The notes: generated by a model not told the origin, from the sequence alone. A DNA stretch of 64,000 nt from Trifolium pratense (GCF_020283565.1 NC_060060.1:21018001-21082000); one strand, 5' to 3'; shown: positions 32,884-44,605, counted from the first letter of the stretch. Translations and numbers: made by a program.

Positions 32884-33108
32884 TGTTAGGATTGGTTAGC
32901 TTGTATGTTAAGTAACTAGTTGCAGCCTAAGCCAAGCCAAGCCTGCTGGCCTACAGATGTGCGCGCGCGTGCCTTGGCCTGGCCTGCCTTGCCTTGCCTG
33001 CAGGCTTGCTAGCCAACTGGTTGGCTTGGATTGCAATCTATTGTACCTTGCCTATAAAAGGCCTCATTGTGAATGAATAAACTAGCTGATTACTCCCTAA
33101 CAACAACA
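32884..33108 (+). repeat. 5' LTR of the copia element
   Basis: 225 bp beginning TGTTAGGATTGG and ending CAACAACA. It contains a GCGCGCGCG block, GCCTTGGCCTGGCCTGCCTT repeats, a TATAAAAGG promoter motif and GAATGAATAAA, a likely polyadenylation signal. Confidence 0.95.
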
Positions 33109-33252
33109 ATTGGTATCAGGTTCTCCTATTCTAGGGACATGTGGAGAGAGAAATTGCAATTTCTAACCAAAATCCGTTACAACCGTTTTAGCAACCGTTT
33201 TCAGTTAGATTCTTCTTCGTTCTTTCTCATCTGAAGCTTTCTTTCTTCATCA

Positions 33253-36200
33253 ATGGCGGAAGAAACGAAGTATAATCACACAAAAGTTCCTAAATTTGAT
33301 GGCTATTACGAGCATTGGGCAATGCTAATGGAGAATCTCATTCGATCGAAGGAGCTATGGAGCTTAATTGAACCAGGCATCACGGTGGCGCCACCTGATG
33401 CTACAGCTGAGCAATTGCAAGCAATTGAAGCGCTCAAATTGAAAGACTTAAAAGTAAAGAACTATCTCTTTCAATCTATTGAGCGTTCCATTATGGAAAC
33501 GATTCTTGTTCGCAACACATCCAAAGATATTTGGGATGCTATGAAACGTAAGTATTAAGGATCCACAAAGGTGAAACGTGCTCATCTGCAAGCATTGAAA
33601 CGAGAATTTGAAGTTCTTGAAATGAAAGATAATGAAACAGTTGAACAATACTTCTCAAGAACTCTTGCAATTGCAAATCGCATGAGTGCTCAAGGTCAAA
33701 CACTGCAAGAAGTTGAAGTTGTTGAAAAGATCTTGCGACCTTTGTCTTCAAAGTTCAATTATGTGGTTTGCTCTATAGAGGAATCAAATGATGTTACAGC
33801 TATGTCCATTGATAGCCTGCAGAGTAGTTTGATTGTGCAAGAGCAGAGAATGAAGAGACAGATTGAAGTAACAGATGAACAGGCTTTGAAAATCTCTAAT
33901 CCTGAGAAAGGAGCTGGTAGAGGGAGAGGAAGAAACAATGGTGGTAGAGGTCGTGGCAGGGGAAGGCAAAACAAAGAGTTTGTTGAGTGTTTCAAGTGCC
34001 ACAAGCTTGGACATTATCAGAGTGAGTGTCCTGAGTATGAAGGTAATGCTCATTATGCTGAGTACAATAGTGTAGAAGAAATGCTGCTCATGTCAAGAAC
34101 CAATCAAGAATCAAAAGGCAATGCAATTGAACCATGGTATCTTGACTCTGGATGTAGTAATCACATGATAGGTCATCAAGATTGGTTTATTGATTTTGAT
34201 GATAGTTATAGAGACTCAGTCAAACTTGGTGATGATTCAAGAATGGCTGTGATGGGAAAAGGCAATGTGAGGTTAAAGATTAATGATTTGGTTCATGTGA
34301 TTACCAATGTGTACTTTGTGCCTGGATTAAAAACCAACCTCATCAGTATAGGCCAATTACAGCAGAAAAGAGTCACAGTTATCTTCAAAGATGATGTTTG
34401 CAAGATCTATCATGAAGAAAAGGGTTTGTTGTTCACCACTGCTATGTCTAGCAATAGAATGTACATGATTTCTGCAACTGTTATCAACCCTAGATGTTTG
34501 ATGTCTGCAAAACAAGATGCAACTGTGTTGTGGCATGGAAGATATGGTCACTTGCATTTCAAGGGATTGAACACCCTTTCCAAGAAGCAAATGGTTAAGG
34601 GATTACCAGAGCTGGAAGAAATAGAAGATAATTGTGTTGATTGCTTGGCTGGTAAGCAATCCAGAGATTCTATCCCAAAACAAGCAAATTGGAGAGCATC
34701 TGCAAAACTTGAATTAGTTCATTCAGATATTTGTGGCCCTATCACTCCTCAGTCAAATGGAGGAAGCAGGTACTTCATAACCTTCACTGATGATTTTAGC
34801 AGAAAAACTTGGTTGTATGTGTTAAAAGAAAAGTCCCTTGCTCTTGAGTGTTTCAAGTCTTTTAAGGCCCTTGTTGAGAAAGAAGCTAAATGTGCTATAC
34901 AGTGTCTTAGGACAGATAGAGGTGGTGGGTATACCTCTAATGCCTTTAGTGACTTTTGCAGTAAGGAATGGATTAAAAGACAGCTAACTGCAACCTATAC
35001 TCCACAGCAGAATGGAGTATTTGAGAGGAAAAATAGAACATTGCTGAACATTGTTAGAAGTATGATTCATGCAAGAAATGTTCCAAAGAAATTCTGGCCT
35101 GAAGCAGTCAAATGGGCAACCTATGTGATGAATAGAAGTCCTACACTTAGTGTAAAAGATATGACACCAGAAGAAGCATGGAGTGGGAAGAAGCCATCTG
35201 TGCATCATTTTAAAGTTTTTGGATGTGTGGCTCATGTGCACATTCATGACAGTCAAAGAAAGAAGTTAGATGACAAGAGCAAAAAGTGTGTTTTGCTTGG
35301 TGTTAGTGAAGAGTCTAAAGCATATAAGCTTTATGACCCTGTTGAGAATAAGATCATAATCAGTAGAGATGTGATATTTGAAGAATCCAAGAGCTGGAAT
35401 TGGAACAAGTCAAAGAAGCCAGGTAGAACTGATGATGATTGGGAGGAAATTGAATCAGCAGATGGTAGTAATGATGAGAAGCCAGTTGATGCTAATGATC
35501 AATTTCCAGCTACCAACAATGAAAATGTGGTCAATGAAACATCTAGTGATAGTGAAGCTGAGAGAAGCTCACCACTTGGTCCAAGGATAAGAAAGCCCTC
35601 AGTAAGATTGAATGACTATGTAACTGGTCAGGCTACAGAAGTAGATGAAGATGAGTTGGAGCTGCACAATCTTGCAATGATTAACACCAACAATGATCCA
35701 GTTTCTTACAATGAAGCAGTTAAACATGAGGTTTGGAGAAATGCAATGGATATTGAGATGGAGTCAATCAAGAATAATGATACCTGGGAGCTCACTACTC
35801 TACCAGCTGGTTGCAACTCCATTGGTGTGAAGTGGATTTACAAGACAAAGTATAATGAAAAGGGAGAGATTGATAAGCACAAAGCAAGACTAGTGGCTAA
35901 AGGATACACACAGAAGCATGGCATTGACTATCATGAGGTCTTTGCACCAGTTGCTAGATGGGACACCATCAGATCAATTCTAGCATTTGCAGCCAATAAT
36001 GGATGGAAAATCTATCAGCTAGATGTTAAATCTGCTTTCTTACATGGTGAATTGTCAGAAAACATTTATGTAAGTCAGCCATTAGGGTATATCAGCAAAG
36101 ACAAGTCCATGGTGTATAGATTGAAGAAGGCATTGTATGGATTAAAGCAAGCTCCAAGGGCTTGGTACAGCAAAATTGAGTCCTATTTCAGCACAGAGAA

Positions 36201-37242
36201 GTTTGAAAAGTGTCCATATGAGCATGCCTTATTTGTCAAGTATGGTATGGAGAATAAAATTTTGTTGGTAAGTTTGTATGTAGATGATTTGATCTACACT
36301 GGGAACAATCAGAAATTGATGGATGAATTTAAGTCATCTATGAAGAAGAAGTTTGCTATGACTGATTTAGGAAAGATGAGGTTCTTTCTTGGTGTGGAAG
36401 TTCATCAAAACAGCAATGGTATCTTCATTACTCAGCAGAAGTATGCAGCAGAAGTTCTATCTAGGTTTGGTATGGAACAATGTAACCAAGTAAGCAGTCC
36501 TATAGTGTCTGGTTGCAAGCTTGTCAAAGATGAAACTGAGCAAGGCACAGATGCAACTGTCTATAAGCAAATGATAGGGTGCCTAATGTATTTACTTGCT
36601 ACAAGGCCTGACTTGGCCTACTCAGTATGTTTGGTGGCTAGATTCATGGAAAGGCCAACTGAGATGCATGTGACTGCGGTAAAAAGGATTATGAGATATC
36701 TGAAAGGTACTTTAGGGTTTGGAATTCAGTACAAGTTTAATTCCAAGTCTGGTTTGTGTTTGAAAGGGTGGTGTGACTCAGATTATGCTGGTGATTTGGA
36801 TGATAGGAAAAGCACTACAGGTTTTGTGTTCATGTTGGGAGGTGGTGTTGTTTCTTGGTCTTCTAAAAAACAACCAATTGTGACTCTGTCAACCACTGAA
36901 GCTGAGTATGTATCAGCAGCTGCTTGTGCTTGTCAAGGGATATGGCTGAAAAATGTGTTGAATTACTTAAAGTTGAAGCAATCAGAGTGTATCATGATCT
37001 ATTGTGACAACAGTTCCTCAATAAAGCTTTCAAAGAATCCAATTATGCATGGAAGATCAAAGCACAATGATGTCAGGTTTCATTTCCTTAGAGATCTCAC
37101 TAAGGATCGAGCTATTGAATTGGTTCACTGCAGAAGTGAGGAGCAGTTAGCAGACCTGCTCACTAAGCCTTTGAAGTTAGAAGCTTTTTGCAAATTAAGG
37201 GAGGGCTTAGGCATGTGTGATGTTAGTAGTCTTGTACATTGA
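33253..37242 (+). pseudogene. copia gag-pol, open except for one premature stop in gag
   Basis: A single frame of about 1329 codons with one interruption, TAA at 33556-33558 (codon 102). Reading frame is kept on both sides. In order: a gag helical region, a zinc knuckle (CFKCHKLGHYQSEC), protease (WYLDSGCSNHM), integrase with H-C zinc binding and an SDICGP...TDRGGGY...ERKNRT core, reverse transcriptase (KHKARLVAKGYTQ, FAPVARWDTIR, LYVDDLIYTG) and RNase H (GWCDSDYAGD, TLSTTEAEY, LADLLTKPL). The whole polyprotein would normally be made from one RNA and cut by its protease. The stop in gag should prevent full-length product from this copy, but trans-complementation is possible. Confidence 0.92.
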
Positions 37243-37284
37243 ACATTTGTGTTGTGTTTGTATGTGTTCAATTAAGGGAGGGTA

Positions 37285-37511
37285 TGTTAGGATTGGTTAG
37301 CTTGTATGTTAAGTAACTAGTTGCAGCCTAAGCCAAGCCAAGCCTGCTGGCCTGCAGATGTGCGCGCGCGTGCCTTGGCCTGGCCTGCCTTGCCTTGCCT
37401 GCAGGCTTGCTAGCCAACTGGTTGGCTTCGATTGCAATCTATTGTACCTTGCGCCTATAAAAGGCCTCATTGTGAATGAATAAACTAACTGATTACTCCC
37501 TAACAACAACA
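37285..37511 (+). repeat. 3' LTR of the copia element
   Basis: 227 bp. It differs from the 5' LTR by three substitutions (CCTGCAG for CCTACAG, GCTTCG for GCTTGG, AACTAACT for AACTAGCT) and by an extra GC before CTATAAAAGG. Confidence 0.95.
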
Positions 37512-38730
37512 TAAAAGACTCAAACATGACGTTTATTTTATTTATTTATTTGGTAAAATGACGTTTATTTTTTAAGTGACTAAGCGTTTTGTTTTTTATC
37601 CGTATTAATCGGTCCAACTAATTCTCTCATATACCCCCTCATCTTGTCCTCATACCCCATAAAAGTATTGAAATCGTCGGTTTATACTTTTATTCACTTA
37701 TGAAAATGTATAGTTATTCACATAATTTAAATTTTGACTTTCTAATTAAGTAAATTTTTAGTTTGGAAAACTCAATTTTTCCAGTATAAAGAATTATTCC
37801 GAAATCTATCAGTTTGAGTTTGTGGAGAAAGTATATTCTTCAACGGCAAAATATCATCCTTTTCAATTAAAATGTTAGCTTCAACTGAATAATGAGCTTC
37901 CTTTATGATGAATCGTTCAAGAGAATCTGAATTCGATTCCTGACAACAACAATTATTGGTCAAATTTTACTTATTTCGTGGCCAAACTTTGAATTATCAA
38001 GTTATCTTCCATTAACTAATGTGATGATTTAATCAAGTGAGATTTTCTTTCATGTCACAACACTAGTTGCCTACTTTGCTTTCTTTATTCATAAGGACTT
38101 AGGTTAGGTCCTCTATGGTTGTAGTATTAGTGTTGCAGCTATAGGGACTATAAAATTTAGAGAAAGAAACAACTATAACTCTATAAATTTAATGGTTCTT
38201 AGTTGTAAGAACTTCTTACAACTACACTACTATACTACGACTGTTGAGAATCCACACTTGTATTGATATTAAATGCGATAAATTATTGGAAGTTTTTTCT
38301 TTTAAAAATAGCTTTAAACGGTGCACCCAATGCACTTGTTAAGCTTAAAAAAAAAACATAAAGTTAAATTAGTTAATGTTATCTTAAAAATATAGTCACA
38401 CTATTTAACATTTATGTGTTTAACCAGTACATCGAGTGCACTATTTAACATTTTCCTTAAAAATATATTCACACTACTAATTAAAATTGTGAATAAAAAG
38501 ATAAAGACTGCACTTTTGATCCCACTATTATATCAAACTCACGAATATAGTCTCTTATTTTAAAATCAAAATTTTTTATCCTTCTATTTTTACATTTGTT
38601 GTAATTTTAGTCCTAACTCATATTTTTTTCCCTTGTGCAATTAAGCAAAAGATAAATAAACAAACAATAATTTTTCCATTAAAATCTCCTAATCAATAGA
38701 AGAAAAAAAAATTCTTATTCTATTATTCTG
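37512..38730. other. AT-rich spacer between the copia element and TBL copy 5
   Basis: No gene is supported. Around 38160-38240 short inverted phrases (TAGTTGTAAGAACTTCTTACAACTA) form a perfect-looking small palindrome. No element termini were recognised. Confidence 0.35.
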
Positions 38731-38734
38731 TAAT

Positions 38735-38825
38735 GCAATATCCATCTCATGGATGGTGGAATTATTGAAATAAAAGTAAGTTATAAGTATAAATGAGAAA
38801 TGCCTCACCCTTCTCTATAAGAATC
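38735..38825. repeat. 3' flank shared in inverted orientation with TBL copy 4
   Basis: Reverse complement of the sequence after the copy 4 stop codon (31141-31240), including CCTCACCCTTCTCTATAAGA next to the stop of copy 5. Confidence 0.85.
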
Positions 38826-40777
38826 TTACTTCCACTTCTTGATTATCTCTAATAAAATCTCATTCCAAGTATCAATAGGTCCAGGCAAACACCAATGAAC
38901 ACAATCACTTTGTACATATTTTAAAACTCCATTAGCAAATGGAAAATAATTCATATAAGGACCTGGATGACCATCTGGCCTCAATAATGCCAATTTAGTT
39001 ATATCCAATAACTCAAATTTAATCCCTTCAAATTTTTTAACTTTTACCTTAGCACTTTCAACTTCTTCAATCTCAATCTTTCTTATCTCAGTCTCCATTC
39101 CTCCTAATACCTTCTCATCTTTTCTATAAGGCTTAGTCTTTGAACAAGTACCATCTTTATCCCAATCACCTTCAAAATGATCTGGTGAAAATGTTTTCAC
39201 AATCACATCAATTTTGTTTCCTTTAGCAACTTTCCTCTCAATTATACTATTAAGGGTTGTCCTTAAAGCCTTTCTTAATGGACCATAAAAATCCATTTGA
39301 GTATGATTATGCTTAGGACAATTTAAGCTACCAATAACTAAATCATTCTCATAATAAATTGAAGGAAGCAAAAACCAACGACCTGTTGATATAACAATCA
39401 TGTCCAATTGATCAATATCCCTTGCCCAAATTTCATTAACAATATCCAAAAACATTGTATTATAATAATTTCCTTCATTTGTTCTTTCAACACCATGTAC
39501 TAGAAATGGTGACCAATATAAAGAAAAATTAGCATTATGAGAAGGGAAATGCCACTTACGAAATTTATTGTCCTTACCATTTTGGTAAATAAGATTAGGT
39601 GTTGAAGTAGTTGCTAACATGCAAAGAAGTGACTCTAATTGGTTCCTAGCCAATGAGTCTCCCACAAAAGCTATGTGTTTGTTCTTAATGAGTTTGAGGA
39701 AAGTGTTTGGTTCAAACCTTGGAAGATTGCATTCATTTGGCTTCCATCTCCAATAAAGATAGCCTAAATCAGGTCTCCCATTTGTGATGCAATTCTCACT
39801 CTCTTTGATTGTGCCACATGTTGTGACATTGTATATAGGGCCTCTCATTTCACTAACCCAATCTCCATTTGAATAGTCGCAAGATGATTTCTTGTAATCA
39901 TAAGTCTTGTCCTTCCCTACAAAAATAATTAAATACCAAATTCCTAGTTAGAATTTATGACAAAATCCACAATAATTAATGGTTTTAAAATAAGTTTATT
40001 TGTGGCCGCAACACCAAACATTTTGCTATTTTATCAACACAATTGTAGCTACTTTATAGAAGTGGAATGAGTAGCTCAACTGATTGAGTTATAGACTAAA
40101 AGGAGTTTGGAAGTCCAAGATATAAGTGGTAGATATTTGAGTCCCTTAAAAAAAATTGATATTATACAAATAATGTTTTTCAGATATATATACTAATTCT
40201 ATCTGTAATTAAGCACAATTTTTTGCAAGTAAAAAATTGCAATTAACGGTCCCAATTTAAAAAAATTCTCACTAAAAATTATAATTTTTTTACACGATTA
40301 TAATATTGTAAGAAACGGATTTAACGTAGTTACTGCATTAATTGGGTAATTACTAGCAACCGTCCGATCAAATATTAACAGTTGAGATTGAAATTGTAAA
40401 ATATTAATTAAATTATAGTACTAAATTAATTTAAACCGTATGATTATATATATTTCAACTGCCGAGATGATTAACCGCATGAAACTGCGTGAAAGTAGTC
40501 TGGTAGCTATAATCCAGGTCCCATATATTGTAGCCAAAATATAAAATAAGCATGCATATATACCTATAGAAGAATTTGAAGGAGGAGAAGAAGAAATAGA
40601 GGAATTGTAGGTGAAAATGGTGGTAGAATGAATAAGTTGAGTTGGTGAATGAGTAAGGTAAAAGAGATCGAAGTAAAAACAAATAAGGGATATGGAAAGC
40701 AAAAAATAAAGAATCAAATGAAAAATTCTTTTGAAAATGGAGAGAGAATTATCATTGAAGGGGTTTGTGCTTCCCAT
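38826..40777 (-). CDS. TBL: Trichome birefringence-like polysaccharide O-acetyltransferase (TBL copy 5)
   Basis: Minus-strand exons 40777-40564 and 39916-38826, 434 residues; phase-1 GT-AG intron. The start MGSTNPFNDN is chosen because it aligns with copy 4. An in-frame upstream ATG at 40891 would add 38 residues, but that stretch matches untranslated sequence of copy 4. Anchor about residues 18-40, GDS in IAFVGDSLARNQ (G157-S159), DxxH in DCVHWCLPGP (D409, H412). It departs from the other copies in conserved tail positions: YMNYFPFANG for YMNPFPFANG, VQSDC for VQNDC, and a K-D-G variant near residue 285. Catalytic residues remain, so it is probably functional but evolving faster. Confidence 0.92.
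40066..40150 (+). mobile_element. tRNA-derived SINE fragment in the TBL copy 5 intron
   Basis: GAATGAGTAGCTCAACTGAT is A-box-like (GTAGCTCAACTGA), followed by GGAGTTTGGAAGTCCAAGAT as a decayed B box. It sits within the intron between the two coding exons and is antisense to the gene. Confidence 0.5.
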
Positions 40778-40891
40778 TTTCAAAACCTTTCTCTTCCTCC
40801 AATGACTGTTTTGTGGTGTTGTTGGATGAGAAGGTTTTTCAAGCAAGAAAAATAGAGTCAAATAATTTGTATCCCTCAATGTCTTTCCCAT

Positions 40892-41375
40892 TTATTTTTC
40901 TATCAATTTCTTCCATAATTGTTAGATCTGTAAGTTTTCTCTAATAACGTGAGTCAAAAATTCAAAATATGTTTTGATCTTTTTTTGACCATGCATGACA
41001 AATGCTTTTAAATTAGCAAAAATTTAATAATATAGCTTTTCCCTCAAAATACTTATTTTAATTTTGGTCAAAGATTTAAAATTTGTTTACTTTGTTTGAG
41101 CCCGCCCAAAGTTTTCTTTCTCTAGGTTTTTCTTCTTCATTCAACGGTGTAGGGTGGTTTTACGTTATTTTTTGGTTTAAAATAACCCATTTGCATTTTT
41201 TTTTCTTCATTTAATTTAAATGATAAATGATTTTACATAGATTGAGTTTGTTAAATTTTTTTTTTGTGTGTGTAGTGTTCGTTTATTTCATACTATTAAA
41301 AGATCAGCTTCAATTAATTACAAATCAATCAATGATTCGGGTGTCGAGATTGCCGATCCGGAAGCGTGAATTTCG
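40892..41375. other. Upstream region of TBL copy 5
   Basis: AT-rich promoter-side sequence, no gene recognised, up to the TRIM element. Confidence 0.4.
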
Positions 41376-41909
41376 TGTTGAGAATATAACAAGTCACAAG
41401 TGTCTCTCACAAAGGTGTATTGCTCAAACGAAAAAGTGCCACAAAAGTGAATGTTCCTCGCTCGACCCTCCCCAATAGTTGCGCCAACAAATGGTATCAC
41501 GAGTCTTTGGTTTCAAGAAAGGGACCGGCTTACTTGTATCGAAAAGTACCTCACATGGTCATGGATAAGTGTCCCACGTGTGGGTAAAAGAGTGTCCCGT
41601 TGAAGAGAGTCAACGGCGGTACAAAGTGTATGTGGAAGAAAGTGCTTCCACTTGAGAGGGAGCATTGTGGACTCACACTTGAGGGGGCATGTTGAGAATA
41701 TAGCAAGTGTGAGTTTGTGAAAATAGTCTCACATTAGATAGGAATGTGGTGACTTTGAGCATTTATAACTGTGAGAACTCATTCCCCTATCACCTTAAGA
41801 TGTTGGGTGGACAAGTGGTCTGTCTCCTACAAAAGTGTGTTGCTCAAAAGAAAAAGTCTCACAAAAGTGAATGCTCCTCCCTTGACCCTCCTCGATTGTT
41901 GCGCTAACA
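41376..41909 (+). mobile_element. TRIM (miniature terminal-repeat retrotransposon)
   Basis: Direct terminal repeats 41376-41489 and 41690-41909 both start TGTTGAGAATATA and end in TTGCGC(C/T)AACA. The left copy has lost about 100 bp from its middle. A primer-binding-site-like TGGTATCAC follows the left repeat at 41492, and a purine tract CTTGAGGGGGCA precedes the right repeat. An exact 5-bp target duplication TTTCG flanks the element (41371-41375, 41910-41914). The 200-bp interior has no coding capacity. All the hallmarks of a TRIM are present; it must have moved with proteins from another element. Confidence 0.88.
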
Positions 41910-42206
41910 TTTCGGTCACTTTAATTTTATTATATTTTTTGTAAGTGTTGTCGTTGCATGTTATTAACTTAGATATGTTATGAGTTTATTTATAGGTTCA
42001 TCCTTTTTGTTTTTAACGATATATATTGAATTCGTATTTGCATCTAATATACTCTACTATATTAAATATTGGAATGAATGAATACGGTTATTTTTCGGTA
42101 AAACTAAGTTGTTGTTTTCTGGTTGGAAACTACTGCGAAATAGTAGATTTAATAAAGATTTGGTGAAAAATGACGCAATATAGGTGGTTTTGGATTTGAA
42201 GTATTT

Positions 42207-42331
42207 TTATTAGAATTTGAGAGGCCTATACTCAACCACAAAAGCTAGCTTGAGAGTTGAGGTTTGCACTACACTTATAAAGGCTATCTTTGCCATATCT
42301 CTAACCAATGTGGGACTTCTAACAATTTTGG
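42207..42331. mobile_element. Possible LTR fragment
   Basis: AAGCTAGCTTGAGAGTTGAG, then CACTTATAAAGGC and CCAATGTGGGACTTCTAACA have the order and style of a legume LTR end (TATA-like box, then CCAATGTGGGACTT...AACA). The other end and any target duplication were not found. Confidence 0.35.
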
Positions 42332-43265
42332 TTTTTTTTTAGGAACTCAGGAAATGGAGGGGATGAAGTGTATATGTAAAGCGATCAAATTAAATTTGAC
42401 TCAAATTGTATTTTTGAGTGTTTCAGTTTTAGAAGTTGAACGAAATATTTTTAATTTTTCGGGTGGACGAGAAAGGCTTAGAGGCCAAAAAGAAAATCAG
42501 TTGTTTGTTTTCTCTTTAAAAAAGTATTGGTCTATATGTCCAAATCTGAAGTATCTCCACTGCCATTAACGTAGATATGTTTGTCCTTGCTTGATGGGAA
42601 TTTCAAATTTGCATTATCAATCTTCATTCAATTGCCTATATGGTTTGGTATATATGCTTATCACCTTTGTTCATATTCAAGGTGGAGAAATTTTCTCAAG
42701 TACCAACTTGCAGTCCTTGTGAAGTGAAATGGATATGTTTAAATTCGCGAATCAACTTATCTATAACTTTTTTCTCCCGTGATAATTAACGGTTTTTTTC
42801 TAGGTTAACGGTAACTTTTGTCAAAGAATAATTTTATTAAAATTATTTAAAAATAATAATTTTTTGGAAAATAGTTTGCGATACTTCCTTTCAAAATTCA
42901 AATTCTTCACAAGATTGTTAGACGACCCTCATATACAAGTTGATTGGACATCATATCTTCATCTAAATTCTTAGTTATTATGTGCATGGTCGAATGCCAA
43001 ACAATTGGAGCTGCTGCCCCCATTATTCTTTTACAAATACATAATTTTGCTAGCTTTTTGACCTTAAAAAAAAAACTACATTACCCCCATATATTAATAT
43101 CCTGATCTCTTAAGGTTCCGATGGAGATGTGGTGTTCTCCTCTCATGTGGCCTTGAATTATTGTCTCGTTGTTCCTCACGTTAGTTTTTTCAACAAGTAG
43201 TATTAGCGCACTAATTTGACTATGATGAGTGTAGACATCCAGGTGCATTCAGGAAGAGTTTTGCA
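42332..43265. other. Intergenic spacer
   Basis: No gene is supported. The open frame at 42264-42569 has no family features and crosses the LTR-like fragment. Confidence 0.3.
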
Positions 43266-43267
43266 AT

Positions 43268-43618
43268 TATTGCATATTTAATCTCTTACGTTTATTTTAA
43301 GTTTTAATTTGATTTCTTACTTTTAAAAAGTTTCAATTTAGTCCCTTATGTCACTGATGTAAACATAAGTTCGTCATTTTCATTAAATTTTGAATTAATT
43401 TCATCTAAATTTCCATTAAATTTTGAACTAATTTTGTCTAAAACTTTCACATGACACCCTCATAAGTTGTCCACATATGCAAATATGTTAGTCACATGAA
43501 CGATTTAAATAGAAATTTGACTAAAATGACTAACTTGAAACTTTTTGAACGTAAGAGATTAAATTAAAATATAAAATAAATTAAACGCAAGAATCCAAAT
43601 ATACAATTTAAGCCTATA
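43268..43618. mobile_element. Mutator-like MITE related to the ends of the 4.1-kb element
   Basis: Left TTAATCTCTTACGTTTATTTT and right (read inward) TTTAATCTCTTACGTTC share the phrase TCTCTTACGTT...TTTTAATTTGATTTC seen in the ends of the element at 9086. The interior pairs only partly. Ends and target duplication are too decayed to fix exactly. Confidence 0.55.
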
Positions 43619-43963
43619 ATTAATTGCTTAAAAAAAACCCTGTAATTAATTATTTCTTAAGCTTAAATTTTAATTACAATTTTTTCTTATAAAATGAACT
43701 TGAATTTGAATTAAATTTACAATATATAGAAATGCCTGCATTCATGGTTCTTTTCTTGGTAATTTACACAAAGTTTCAATTCAATTCTCCTTAGTTAGCT
43801 AAAAAGTTAGCAAGATTGTGTTAGTCAAAATATAATTTGCCATTGGCACAAGCCATGACACATTTCCAACTTCTTATGATTCAGTGTGTGCATGAGTTGT
43901 ATGTGAATGTTTGACCAGTACGTGACTAAACGCGGTGACACAAAGTTGGTATTATGCATCAAA

Positions 43964-44261
43964 GGCCAAGTCTAACATGCACGAGAAAGCCCTCCACGGT
44001 GCACAAGTCTAACATATCATTGTTCATTGAGACCCATCAATATTAACGGTAGTCAATAAAAAACCACAAACCGTTAATTTTGATGGGTCTCAATGACATA
44101 TCAAATGATTTTCAATTTTTTACAAAATTTTTATGGATGATCTATATGATATAAATTTTCAATCCAACGGTGAATTTTATAAAATTCGTATTCATTATAG
44201 TATAATTGCTAACTTGTGCGCTATGGAAGACTTTCACCACTTGTTCATGTTAGACAAAGCC
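43964..44261. mobile_element. MITE-like element with a central hairpin
   Basis: The left end GGCCAAGTCTAACATGCACG and right end (read inward) GGCTTTGTCTAACATGAACA are inverted copies, continuing to CGGTGCACAAG against AGCGCACAAG. Near the left is a strong hairpin: CATTGAGACCCATCAATATT pairs with AATTTTGATGGGTCTCAATG (44036-44096). No clean target duplication. Non-coding. Confidence 0.55.
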
Positions 44262-44519
44262 ATGCAACTTATTCCATTATAGAAAATGCTATAGTTAAAG
44301 AGGTAAATATATAAATATTCTTGAAAAATGTAGATTCAATTTTTTGAAATTTTCTTTTTATTGTTTAACACAAAATTCTCATATTTAAATATCCTAAGAT
44401 GTATTTTAATAAGGTACACAATGACATGGCATGACATTTTTGTTTTCTTTATTTGAGTCTCGCAATAATTTTGTGATACCTCTCTCTCACAATACTTAAC
44501 TTGTTTGTATAAGAAAGTC

Positions 44520-44605
44520 ATTAGGTTTGGAATGATAAGGAATTTGGGTAGTATGCATAATGTCCTAGGTTCGATCTTTATTATCAATATTATAATTTGT
44601 GAAAA
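44520..44605 (+). mobile_element. tRNA-derived SINE, family of 14349
   Basis: TTAGGTTTGGAATGATAAGG, TGGGTAGTATGCATAATGTCC and TAGGTTCGATCTTTATTATC match the 14349 element in order, with a B-box-like GGTTCGATC and a tail of A. Confidence 0.55.

Larger units (their letters stand above)
32884..37511 (+). mobile_element. Complete young Ty1-copia LTR retrotransposon
   Basis: The 5' LTR 32884-33108 and 3' LTR 37285-37511 are nearly identical: three substitutions and one 2-bp difference by eye. They have TG...CA ends and an exact 5-bp target duplication TAAAA (32879-32883, 37512-37516). The primer-binding site TGGTATCAGG (33111), complementary to initiator tRNA-Met, follows the 5' LTR, and a purine tract AAGGGAGGGTA precedes the 3' LTR. 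The internal gag-pol order protease, integrase, reverse transcriptase, RNase H defines copia. About 1.3 percent LTR divergence means a recent insertion. It lies between the inverted TBL copies 4 and 5. Confidence 0.95.

Noticed and set aside
33253..33558. Separate short gene upstream of the copia polyprotein
   Set aside because: It is in the same frame as the following gag-pol and ends in a single premature stop, so it is the beginning of gag.
42264..42569. 101-codon open frame
   Set aside because: Begins within an LTR-like fragment and shows no protein-family signal.
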